Part shown: piece by piece, positions 1 through 7,600 of the stretch
How the letters are laid out: the number at the start of each line of letters is the position of its first letter
Position numbering within the stretch: the stretch's first letter is position 1
DNA from: an uncultured Roseovarius sp.
Lineage (GTDB): Bacteria; Pseudomonadota; Alphaproteobacteria; Rhodobacterales; Rhodobacteraceae
Assembly (NCBI GenBank): GCA_951812895.1
Contig: OX638333.1
Location: 2,036,366 to 2,100,365 of the forward strand
Length of the DNA: 64,000 nt
Reading direction: 5' to 3'
Program-made: the position numbers and the translations under genes
Notes under the pieces: model-generated
The model's input: the letters and a program-made list of their open reading frames with translations, nothing else
Databases searched by the model: none
What the model was told of the DNA's origin: nothing

Positions 1-346
1 CTGATCGATGAGGGCTGCGCCCGTGCAATGTAATCTCTGGTGGAGCCTTTGAAAGTAAGTCTAACAACAAGTCCGTATCAAAGCGGATCACCTGATCCTC
101 TTCTTCTGACATTCCGGTGTTGACATAGTGCCGCCTCGCATCTGCGCTCAGTACTTTGATCCCGATATCGCGCAGAACTTTGAGCGAAGCATCATGGATC
201 GCCTCAATCTCATCGGCGCTGAATTGCTCAACAGGGGGATAGGGATTCTTCCAGTTCAGCCAAGCCGCATCAAAGGCATTTTCAGCCTTGGAGCCAGCTC
301 TTTTTGCGGCGCGACCACACCGCCCGCCACTACGCTGGCTGCTCAT
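1..346 (-). CDS. Trimethylamine methyltransferase (MttB) family protein, N-terminal part
   Basis: The first 115 residues of a minus-strand gene that runs off the left edge. Translating from the ATG at 344-346 gives a Ser/Gly/Arg-rich start, then a helical stretch containing EIEAIHDASLKVLRDIGIKV and a later TLHGRSPHR. This layout is typical of the N-terminus of MttB-superfamily corrinoid-dependent methyltransferases. Most bacterial members lack pyrrolysine and are thought to act on quaternary amines such as glycine betaine; this fragment stops short of the catalytic region, so that cannot be judged here. The start overlaps the stop of the TetR gene by four bases (ATGA), so the two are probably co-translated. 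The nearby demethylating FAD/GcvT-type enzyme fits a methylamine theme. Family confidence is good, substrate unknown. Confidence 0.8.
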   Translation of the reverse strand, partial: MSSQRSGGRCGRAAKRAGSKAENAFDAAWLNWKNPYPPVEQFSADEIEAIHDASLKVLRDIGIKVLSADARRHYVNTGMSEEEDQVIRFDTDLLLDLLSKAPPEITLHGRSPHRS

Positions 347-993
347 CTCGTCGCCTCCTGCAGTACATTCTTGGCACGGTAGGCTGCGCCGATCTCTGCA
401 TCCATGTCGCGCCCCGTGAAACAACGGAAATAAGCATCGAGATATCCCATGCGTTCGACCATCCCCTCATCTTCTGCGACGTTCAGCGAATAGTAGCTGA
501 TTTGCGTAAAATAGATGATTCTGGCCCGGATAAAGGCCTCGGGCTGCGTATACCCATGTCTCTCAAAAAATCCGGAAATCGCTTTGACGCGCGCCTGATC
601 TTCGTCATGCACTGTCTTCCGCAATATGGCAGAATGTCTAGCCCAGTCACGGATCGCCTGATCCAGTCGCGGGTCAAAGCGGCTATGGTCAACCCAAACG
701 GAAAAGAGCGAGAGAATGCCGTCTTCCAGAAGCTCGGTATCGGCAATCGCTTCGACCATGACACCGGTATTGCGTGCGCGCCATTCTGCAATGAGCGAGT
801 CGAGCAGTGCCTCACGGCTTTCGAAATGCCAGTAAAAACTGCCTCGCGTTACGTTTAGTCTGCGCGCCAGAACCGTGATCTGCAGGGCATCAACCCCATC
901 TTCGACCAGCACTTCAAGTGCCGCTTCGATCCAGTCTGCGCCGGTCAGACGGGATTGGCGATCTGTCTGGTTAGCAGTGGCGTGCAGTGACAT
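343..993 (-). CDS. TetR/AcrR-family transcriptional regulator
   Basis: 216-residue repressor-type regulator. The N-terminal helix-turn-helix spans about residues 37-60 (LQITVLARRLNVTRGSFYWHF), the classic TetR signature; the rest is the ligand-binding helical domain with no recognisable effector specificity. The reading frame is open up to 1020, but starting there would place the N-terminus inside the inverted repeat at 1005-1042, so the ATG at 991-993 (MSLHATANQ) is preferred; an ATG at 1006-1008 is a second option and no strong ribosome-binding site decides. It is divergent from the cupin/oxidoreductase pair and coupled to the MttB-family gene downstream, so it probably controls both directions through the intergenic palindrome. 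The ligand is unknown, perhaps a methylated amine or its breakdown product (inference). Confidence 0.9.
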   Translation of the reverse strand: MSLHATANQTDRQSRLTGADWIEAALEVLVEDGVDALQITVLARRLNVTRGSFYWHFESREALLDSLIAEWRARNTGVMVEAIADTELLEDGILSLFSVWVDHSRFDPRLDQAIRDWARHSAILRKTVHDEDQARVKAISGFFERHGYTQPEAFIRARIIYFTQISYYSLNVAEDEGMVERMGYLDAYFRCFTGRDMDAEIGAAYRAKNVLQEATR

Positions 994-1004
994 ATATCGG
1001 AAAT

Positions 1005-1042
1005 CCATACAGGGTTGCATGGAACTGTACAGACCTGTATGG
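1005..1042. promoter_or_regulatory. Candidate TetR operator (perfect inverted repeat)
   Basis: Perfect 9-bp inverted repeat: CCATACAGG at 1005-1013 and CCTGTATGG at 1034-1042, separated by 20 bp. Inside it lie an 8-bp palindrome CTGTACAG (1025-1032) and an overlapping TACAG-AC-CTGTA (1029-1040). It sits between the divergent TetR gene (start 993) and the cupin gene (start 1072), where an autoregulating TetR protein usually binds. Confidence 0.65.
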
Positions 1043-1071
1043 TTCGCGTCAACGCCAATGTGGAGATACCT

Positions 1072-1422
1072 ATGACTGTGAAGTCACCACCGCGAATTGC
1101 ATCGCCTAAATCAATGAAATTCTTTCCACGTTTTGAATACGGGCACATGGCGCAGGCTGCTGTGGTGACGGGCCCTGACGATGGCACCCGGCTGGGCAGC
1201 GGGTTTGTTCGAATGACAAATGCAGAGATCCCATGGACAATTCAGTATGATGAAATGGTTGTGGTGTTAGAGGGCCAACTGACCGTGCGTACCAGCGAAG
1301 GGGATCTCACTGCCGGGCCGCAGGAATGTATCTGGCTGCCCAATGGCACCGAGTTGACCTATATCGCCAAAGAAGCGCTCGTGTTCTATGCCATCGAACC
1401 CGCAAACTGGGCCGGTGACTGA
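1072..1422 (+). CDS. EutQ-like cupin-domain protein
   Basis: 116-residue single-domain cupin. The segment WTIQYDEMVVVLEGQLTV followed by GDLTAGPQECIWLPNGTELTY is the beta-barrel core. As in EutQ-type cupins, the usual HxH metal-ligand pair of motif 1 is replaced (YDEM), so metal binding may differ from classical cupins. The frame is open upstream to 1015, but that stretch is the operator region, so the ATG at 1072 is chosen. The gene ends three bases before the FAD oxidoreductase start, so the two form one transcription unit opposite the TetR gene. A small-molecule-binding or isomerase-like helper of the neighbouring amine oxidation is likely; no specific reaction can be assigned. Confidence 0.75.
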   Translation: MTVKSPPRIASPKSMKFFPRFEYGHMAQAAVVTGPDDGTRLGSGFVRMTNAEIPWTIQYDEMVVVLEGQLTVRTSEGDLTAGPQECIWLPNGTELTYIAKEALVFYAIEPANWAGD

Positions 1423-1425
1423 GCC

Positions 1426-2742
1426 ATGAAAATTGGCCGACTACCCAAAGATGACAAGACAAATGGATGGAGTGCAGCGTTGCCCGACCGCAATCCCCAT
1501 GACGTGCTTACCGGTGATGTGACCGCAGATTGGGTTGTGTTAGGCGCCGGGTATGCCGGGCTGGCAGCAGCGCGCCGGTTGGCAGAGAATTGCCCGGATC
1601 ACAAGATTGTTGTGGTCGAGGCCGGACAGGCCGGGGAAAATGCATCCGGTCGTAATTCCGGCTTTGGCATTGATTTGCCGCATAATGTCGGCTCGTCCCT
1701 GGATGAGCTGGAAGGCAGCCACCGGTTTATGCGGCTGGCACGGATGGCGATTGATCATCTTGAAGGCGTCGTCGAAACCAACGGTATTTCCTGCGATTGG
1801 TCGCGTGCCGGCAAGTTTCATACCGCGGTCAGCCCCCGTGGCACACGTGATGTGCTGGAACCTTTCCGAAATGAACTTGAGGCCTTGGGTGAACCCTATG
1901 AGTGGATCGAGGGAGAGGCGTTGCGCAAACGTCTGGGGTCGCCTCACTTCACCGCTGCGGTTTACACGCCGGGCTGTGTTCTTATGAACCCGGCCGCGTT
2001 GACCCAGGGATTGGCGGACAGCCTACCTGAGAACGTAACACTATGTGAAAATTCACCGGTTACCGAGGCAGAGTTTCGCAATGGCGTGATACTGAAAACC
2101 GCTAACGGTTCAGTGCGTGCACCAAAGTTGATCATGGCGGCGAACGGGTTCTCCGAACAGTTCGGATTTTTGCCGCGCCGGTTTCTTCATTTGATTGCGC
2201 ATGCCAGTTTGACCCGACCCCTGACCGAAGCCGAGCGCAAGATCTATGGTGTCGAGGGAGAATGGGGCCTGACACCGGTCAATGCCTTTGCCGGAATCAC
2301 TATGCGCTATACCCAAGATCATCGGATCCTGATTCGGCAAGGGCTGGATTACCGACCGGGCCAGCGGATCGCGCCGAATGAGCAGGCTGCGATCCAGAGG
2401 CGTCACAAACAGCTGTTTGATGATAGGTTTCCAGGGCTTGAGGCCGTGGAAATGGAACATACCTGGAGCGGTTTTGTCTGTCTGTCGCGCAATGGCGCAC
2501 CCGCGTTCGGGCCGCTTACACCGAATATCTGGAGCGCAGTGTGCCAGAACGCGGTTGGCGTCACCAAGGGGACATTTGGCGGAATACTGGCCGCTGATTT
2601 AGCAACCGGGCGGGACAATCCGTTGATCGCAGATATGCAAAGTCTTGGTGAGCCTGATCTGTTGCCGCCCCGGCCATTTCTTGATCTGGGGGTGCACGCC
2701 CGTTTTCGATGGGAGTTGTGGTCGAACCGGCACGAAGCGTAA
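1426..2742 (+). CDS. FAD-dependent amine oxidoreductase (DAO/OrdL family)
   Basis: 438-residue D-amino-acid-oxidase-fold enzyme. The dinucleotide-binding motif GAGYAGL lies at residues 40-46, followed by an acidic residue after the second strand (VVVEAG) and a GENASGRNSGFG segment typical of the gamma-glutamylputrescine oxidase / sarcosine oxidase branch. The C-terminal GVTKGTFGGILAADLATG is the second FAD contact. The expected reaction is oxidation of a primary or secondary amine with FAD, producing an aldehyde or demethylated amine plus ammonia or formaldehyde. It follows the cupin gene at three bases and is convergent with the GcvT-fused oxidoreductase. Substrate unknown; methylated amines or polyamine conjugates fit the context. 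Confidence 0.85.
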   Translation: MKIGRLPKDDKTNGWSAALPDRNPHDVLTGDVTADWVVLGAGYAGLAAARRLAENCPDHKIVVVEAGQAGENASGRNSGFGIDLPHNVGSSLDELEGSHRFMRLARMAIDHLEGVVETNGISCDWSRAGKFHTAVSPRGTRDVLEPFRNELEALGEPYEWIEGEALRKRLGSPHFTAAVYTPGCVLMNPAALTQGLADSLPENVTLCENSPVTEAEFRNGVILKTANGSVRAPKLIMAANGFSEQFGFLPRRFLHLIAHASLTRPLTEAERKIYGVEGEWGLTPVNAFAGITMRYTQDHRILIRQGLDYRPGQRIAPNEQAAIQRRHKQLFDDRFPGLEAVEMEHTWSGFVCLSRNGAPAFGPLTPNIWSAVCQNAVGVTKGTFGGILAADLATGRDNPLIADMQSLGEPDLLPPRPFLDLGVHARFRWELWSNRHEA

Positions 2743-2823
2743 GTTACGGCCGTGGCCACAGATTTAGCGTGGGTTTTTATGCCTTTTCCCGTTTGCCGAG
2801 CGGAGCGCCGAACAATTGTCAGT

Positions 2824-2859
2824 AAGAAAGAAGCAAAACAGATTACTCGCTTCTTTCTT
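2824..2859. terminator. Inverted repeat between convergent genes (terminator-like)
   Basis: Perfect 11-bp stem (AAGAAAGAAGC at 2824-2834, GCTTCTTTCTT at 2849-2859) with a 14-nt loop between the convergent oxidoreductase genes. The right arm ends in a T-rich run on the plus strand. It could end transcription from either side, although the stem is A/G-rich rather than GC-rich. Confidence 0.5.
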
Positions 2860-2873
2860 GTCGAAAATACCCC
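2853..2873 (-). repeat. Divergent copy of the GAGTATTTT intergenic element
   Basis: On the minus strand this reads GGTATTTTCGACAAGAAAGAA, a weaker match to the element seen at 19080, 29856, 29894, 50770 and 61340. A GC-rich stretch (CCTCCGGCGGGG) precedes it, as at 61340. It overlaps the terminator-like inverted repeat at 2824-2859. Confidence 0.4.
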
Positions 2874-2890
2874 CGCCGGAGGCATGAAGT

Positions 2891-5317
2891 TTATTTCAAT
2901 CCCCGAGGGATTAAATTTTCCGGGTCATATGTGCAAAGCGGAACAACAGTCGCAGGTGCAGTTTCGCCCAGTAGCATTAGCTCTGTTTCGGTGCCGGTAA
3001 TTGCAAAACCCGGATCAAGATACGCCATCGCAAGGTTCTTGTTTGTCCGGTAACCCCAGCTGGCAGAGGTGATGGTGCCGATGGGCTTTCCATCCGCAAA
3101 CACACCTTCTCCTGGTTGGGTTGGAGCGGATGTGCTGTTGACCTCCAGCATCACCCGTTCGCGCCTCAGGCCTTTTGCAATCTGTGTTTGCAGTCCCTTC
3201 TTGCCGGGAAAAGATTTGGAGAGATCGACAAAGTGACCCTGTGCTGCCTCAATGGGATTGAACTCGGTAATGAAATCCGCCTTCCAATGGCCATAGCCTT
3301 TTTCGAGCCGCATCGCTTCGATCGCATACATACCGAAATGGCCAAGATTGAATTCAGCTCCAGCACGGGTCAGCACCTCGTAAACGGCCTGTAACTGTTG
3401 GCTGGGTACATGCAACTCAATCGCTTGCTCTCCTGAGTAGCTGATCGCCATGGCCACCGCCTCGACATAACCGATGAAACAGGAACGCACGGCCAGCCAG
3501 GGAAAAGCATCCTGTGCCCAACTTTGACGCGGTGACACGGCAGCGAGCAGATCGCGTGTTTTTGGTCCTGCAAGAATTAGTGCTGTGTAACTTTCGGTCA
3601 CGTCCCTGTTCCGAATGTCTGCATCATAGGGCAGGTGGTCGCGCAGCCAGTCCATATCGTGCAGTTCCGCCGCGGCGGCAGCGACGTACCAGATGCGACC
3701 ATCCGGCAATTGCGCAATCGTGGCTTCGCTTTTGATATTGCCGCGCTCTGTCAGAAAATAGCACAGGTTGGCCCGGCCCGAAATTTTGGACAGACGAGAA
3801 CAGGTCTGGCTATCCAGCCAGTCGCGAGCTCCGTTGCCGGTAATCTCAAAACGGGTCATGCCGCAAAGTTCAGCGAGGCTTACATGCGCTCGCATGTGGT
3901 CAATTTCAGCACCGACCAGATCATACCAGTTGGAAAATCGATAACTGCGTTCTTCGGAAAATTCAGTGTCGGGTTTGAAGAATGCCACGCGTTCCCAACC
4001 GTTGACTACGGTGAAAGCGGCGTTTTTCGCAGCAAACACCGGATAGAGAGAGGTCGTTCGCGCTGGACGCCCCGCCGGGCGATGTTCATGTGGCATGTGC
4101 CATTGGAATTCGTGGCGGTAATCTTCGATGGCCTTCAGCGCCGTCAGCTCCACCGTCGCGTATGGCCCGATCCGACGTGGGTCCAGTTGCCAGCAATCCC
4201 ATTCGGTTTCACCGTGTACCATCAGCTGAGCGAGCATCTTGCCGTATCCGCCACCCTCACCTATGCCCACACGGATACCGTTCATTGACCAAAGGTTACG
4301 CCATCCCGGTTGGCGTCCTACCAAAGGCCCGGCATCTGCGGCATAGGAAATCGGACCATTGACCACCGATTTGATTCCGACCTCTTTCAGGCAGGGAACG
4401 CGATCAAAAATCGCCTCCATCTTTGGCAGTAAACGGTCAAGATCATCGGGGCAAAGCGCGTTGACAAAATCCGGGTCAATCCCGTTCATTCCAAACGTTT
4501 TGCATTCGTGTTCATAAATTCCCACCAGCAGGCCCTGTTTTTCCTGCCGCATGTAGAACGTATCGCGTGGGCATCGCACCATTGCCACCCGGTCCGGCCT
4601 GTCCATCAGGGCCGGGATGTCATCGGTGATGAAATACATATGTTCCATCGCCATCACCGGATAGGTGATGCCAAGCATTTCACCGACTTCATTGACACGG
4701 TAACCTGCGGCGACAACGACATGTTCTGCTGTGATCTTGCCTTTGTCAGTCTGGACTGTCCAGTCGCCGCTGACATGTTGATGCAAACCCGTTACCGGTG
4801 TGTACCTGTGAATGGCAGCCCCTGCGTTTCGTGCGCGCCGCGCCAACGTTTGGCAGAGTTGCGCAGGATCAATATCCCCATCCCGCGCATCCCAAAGAGC
4901 GGCCAGCACACCATCGGTGTTCAGCAACGGATTGTGCCGCGCAGCGTCTTCAGCGCTGATCAGGTCGAAATCAAATCCTAAGCCACGCGCGACGGACAGG
5001 ATGTGATGGCACTGGTCTACGTGATCTGGTTCCGTCAACAGTCGCAGACCGCCAGTGGCGTGGTGAAAATTAATCGGATAATCCGGATCATCGGCCAGCT
5101 CTTTGTAGAGCCGGATGGTGTAGTCGCGCAAAAGCAACAGCAGTTGATTGAAGGCAATCGAGGGGCACTGCGCAGCAGAATGCCAGGTTGTGCCCGAGGT
5201 TAGTTCATTGCGTTCCAGCAGAACCACATCGGTCCAGCCTTCCTGCGTCAGATGATAAAGTGTTGAAAGACCAGCTACTCCGCCACCGATGATCACCACT
5301 CGCGCCTGTGACTGCAT
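2891..5317 (-). CDS. FAD-dependent oxidoreductase fused to GcvT domain (dimethylglycine/sarcosine dehydrogenase-like)
   Basis: 808-residue two-part enzyme. The N-terminal DAO-type FAD domain has GGGVAGL at residues 11-17 and TSGTTWHSAAQ at about 40-50; TTWH is typical of dimethylglycine and sarcosine dehydrogenases, where a histidine in this region carries the covalent flavin. The C-terminal half (from about residue 420) is a GcvT-like tetrahydrofolate-binding aminomethyltransferase domain, ending with GMYAIEAMRLEKGYGHW and the usual C-terminal barrel. Such fusions demethylate N-methylated glycines and pass the one-carbon unit to folate. It is divergent from hyuA and close to an MttB-family gene, consistent with methylated-amine catabolism. 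The exact substrate is not decided by the sequence. Confidence 0.9.
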   Translation of the reverse strand: MQSQARVVIIGGGVAGLSTLYHLTQEGWTDVVLLERNELTSGTTWHSAAQCPSIAFNQLLLLLRDYTIRLYKELADDPDYPINFHHATGGLRLLTEPDHVDQCHHILSVARGLGFDFDLISAEDAARHNPLLNTDGVLAALWDARDGDIDPAQLCQTLARRARNAGAAIHRYTPVTGLHQHVSGDWTVQTDKGKITAEHVVVAAGYRVNEVGEMLGITYPVMAMEHMYFITDDIPALMDRPDRVAMVRCPRDTFYMRQEKQGLLVGIYEHECKTFGMNGIDPDFVNALCPDDLDRLLPKMEAIFDRVPCLKEVGIKSVVNGPISYAADAGPLVGRQPGWRNLWSMNGIRVGIGEGGGYGKMLAQLMVHGETEWDCWQLDPRRIGPYATVELTALKAIEDYRHEFQWHMPHEHRPAGRPARTTSLYPVFAAKNAAFTVVNGWERVAFFKPDTEFSEERSYRFSNWYDLVGAEIDHMRAHVSLAELCGMTRFEITGNGARDWLDSQTCSRLSKISGRANLCYFLTERGNIKSEATIAQLPDGRIWYVAAAAAELHDMDWLRDHLPYDADIRNRDVTESYTALILAGPKTRDLLAAVSPRQSWAQDAFPWLAVRSCFIGYVEAVAMAISYSGEQAIELHVPSQQLQAVYEVLTRAGAEFNLGHFGMYAIEAMRLEKGYGHWKADFITEFNPIEAAQGHFVDLSKSFPGKKGLQTQIAKGLRRERVMLEVNSTSAPTQPGEGVFADGKPIGTITSASWGYRTNKNLAMAYLDPGFAITGTETELMLLGETAPATVVPLCTYDPENLIPRGLK

Positions 5318-5451
5318 ATTGGTCCCCTCCTGACGTGGCGATAGCTACCAGAGTGTACCGAATTATCGCGAACAATTGAGAGAAAACCGGCAGTAAATGT
5401 CAAAGATACGCCAGCGACTAGCAGTTTACCCATTAGAATCCCGGGATGCGT

Positions 5452-5499
5452 GGGAGAATCTGACATGCCCTACTGCCATTGCGACGTTGACATTCTCCC
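5452..5499. repeat. Inverted repeat upstream of hyuA
   Basis: GGGAGAAT (5452-5459) and ATTCTCCC (5492-5499) form perfect 8-bp arms around 32 bp, in the 225-bp gap between the divergent GcvT-fused oxidoreductase and hyuA. Its position about 45 bp upstream of the preferred hyuA start suggests an operator or leader structure, with no further support. Confidence 0.35.
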
Positions 5500-5542
5500 G
5501 TTGCTCGCCAAGTCTCGGTGGGTGGTCAGAAAACAGGGCGTC

Positions 5543-7600
5543 ATGACATCAAAGCGATCAGGGCTTGTGGCAGGGGTGGATGTCGGCGGCACCTTTACAG
5601 ACCTTGTCCAGCTTGATCAGAGATCCGGTTCTGTGCGTCTGGCCAAGGTGCCGAGCACACCTGAAAATCAGGCTTTTGGCGTGCTTGATGCTTTGGAAGC
5701 TGCTGAATGTGAGCTGGCAGCGCTTGATTTGATCGTGCATGGAACCACGACCACTACCAACGCCGTTCTGGAGCGCAAGCTAAGCCGTACAGGCTTGATC
5801 ACCACGACGGGTTTTCGCGATGTACTGGAGCTTGGTCGTCGTACGCGGCCCCAGCCCTATGGTATGACTGGGCAGTTCACGCCCATCATTCCACGCAATC
5901 TGCGGCTGGAAGTACCAGAGCGGATGGATGCCGGAGGTGAAGTTCAAACTGCGCTTAATGAAGACGCGGTGAGGGACGCTGGCCGTCAGTTGTTAGATGA
6001 TGGCTGTGTCTCGGTTGTGGTGCATTTTCTGCATGCCTATGCCAACGCCGCACACGAGCTGCGTGCGGCTGAGATTTTGCGGGAATTCTGGCCCAATTCG
6101 CATATCACTCTGGGGCATGCGATTCTCCAGGAATCCCGGGAATATGAACGCGGAGTGACCGCAGCGGTAAATGCCAGCGTGCAGCCGATCCTGGATCGTT
6201 ATCTTCAGCGACTGACAGATGAGTTGACCAAGGGTGGCTATGATCGCGACGTACTGGTGATGAATGGCAATGGCGGCATGGTGTCCTCTCGCCTCGTTTC
6301 ACGAGAGGCCGCAAAAACGGTGATGTCGGGCCCGGCCTCTGGTGTGATGGCAGCGGCCTATACCGGACGGCTGGCGGGTATCCCGGATCTGTTAACCTAC
6401 GACATGGGTGGTACATCGACCGACGTGGCATTGATCCGCGGGGCAGAACCAGCGGTCTCAAATGAGATCGAGATTGAATATGCCATGCCAATCCATGTGC
6501 CAATGGTGGATGTGCGCACGGTGGGGGCCGGAGGAGGCTCTATCGCCCGCGTAAATGAGGCGGGACTACTGGAAGTGGGGCCCGAAAGCGCCGGCGCGGA
6601 CCCCGGGCCTGTGTGCTATGGACGCGGCGGAACCGAACCTACTATTTCTGACGCGAACCTGTTGCTGGGGCGTCTTAATCCAGATCGGCTTGCGGTCGAG
6701 GGCGGTGTGACACTGAAATATGTCGAACAGCTTTTCGCAGAGAAGATTGGGGCACCTTTGGGGCTGGATGCGATCAACGCAGCGAGTGCTGTGATCCGGC
6801 TGGCGAACACGCGGATGGCAGGGGCTATTCGTATGGTTTCTCTTTCGCTGGGCGCCGATCCTCGCGACTTTGCGCTCTTTGCCTTTGGTGGCGCTGGTCC
6901 GCTGCATGCCGCTGCGCTGGCACGAGAGTTGGGCGTGCCGCGCGTGTTGGTCCCGGCACGACCGGGGATCACCAATGCAATTGGATGCGTGGTGGCCGAT
7001 TTGAGGCATGATTTTGTGCAAACCCTGAACAGGCCGGTCGATGAATTGGCCGCCGGGCAGCTGGCAAGTGTCTTCGCCACACAGGCCGCAGAAGGCGCGC
7101 GATTGATTGGCAAGGAGAGTGTCGAGATTCGCGATCTACGCCATCTTTACAGTGTTGATATGCAGTTTGTTGGACAGACCCACTTGTTGCGAGTGGAGCT
7201 GGATGACCCCGGAATAAACAACAAAGACCTTCGGCAGTTGTTTGAAGAGGCTTATTTCAAGCGTTTCCGTGTCGAACTCGCTGATATCCGGGCAAATGTG
7301 GTCAATGCCAACTGTTCGGTCATCGGCGTACGTGCGCCTCTCGATCTGTCAACACTGATTGATCCGGGCGGGCGTCTCGCAACGCTGGGAGAGGCACAAA
7401 CGGGGACCCGAGCGGTGCATTTTGGAACCAGCGAAGTTGAGACCCCCGTCTATTGGCGCGATCATCTGCCGCTTGAATTCTCACTCAGCGGGCCAGCGGT
7501 TATCGAACAGATGGATACCACCATCCTGATCGAGCCCCAGGACACCGCGCAGGGTGATGCACATGGCAACATCCTGATCGATGTGGGGGATGCGGCATGA
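5543..7600 (+). CDS. hyuA: Hydantoinase/oxoprolinase subunit A (ATP-binding)
   Basis: 685-residue HyuA-type subunit of ATP-dependent hydantoinase / 5-oxoprolinase / acetone-carboxylase-like enzymes. The ASKHA nucleotide-binding motifs are clear: VAGVDVGGTFTDLV near the N-terminus, GTTTTTNAVLERK, YDMGGTSTDVALIRG in mid-protein and a late FGGAGPLHA. The frame is open from 5450, but the family start matches MTSKRSGLVAGVDVGG at 5543, and the upstream extension (MGESDMPYCHC...) does not look like this family. It overlaps hyuB by four bases, so the subunits are made together. Related enzymes hydrolyse N-methylhydantoin (creatinine pathway), hydantoins or 5-oxoproline using ATP; the substrate cannot be read from sequence. 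Confidence 0.92.
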   Translation: MTSKRSGLVAGVDVGGTFTDLVQLDQRSGSVRLAKVPSTPENQAFGVLDALEAAECELAALDLIVHGTTTTTNAVLERKLSRTGLITTTGFRDVLELGRRTRPQPYGMTGQFTPIIPRNLRLEVPERMDAGGEVQTALNEDAVRDAGRQLLDDGCVSVVVHFLHAYANAAHELRAAEILREFWPNSHITLGHAILQESREYERGVTAAVNASVQPILDRYLQRLTDELTKGGYDRDVLVMNGNGGMVSSRLVSREAAKTVMSGPASGVMAAAYTGRLAGIPDLLTYDMGGTSTDVALIRGAEPAVSNEIEIEYAMPIHVPMVDVRTVGAGGGSIARVNEAGLLEVGPESAGADPGPVCYGRGGTEPTISDANLLLGRLNPDRLAVEGGVTLKYVEQLFAEKIGAPLGLDAINAASAVIRLANTRMAGAIRMVSLSLGADPRDFALFAFGGAGPLHAAALARELGVPRVLVPARPGITNAIGCVVADLRHDFVQTLNRPVDELAAGQLASVFATQAAEGARLIGKESVEIRDLRHLYSVDMQFVGQTHLLRVELDDPGINNKDLRQLFEEAYFKRFRVELADIRANVVNANCSVIGVRAPLDLSTLIDPGGRLATLGEAQTGTRAVHFGTSEVETPVYWRDHLPLEFSLSGPAVIEQMDTTILIEPQDTAQGDAHGNILIDVGDAA

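Noticed and set aside
3635-4288. 217-codon plus-strand open frame opposite the GcvT-fused oxidoreductase
   Set aside because: Antisense shadow of a well-supported gene, with no recognisable domain or ribosome-binding site.
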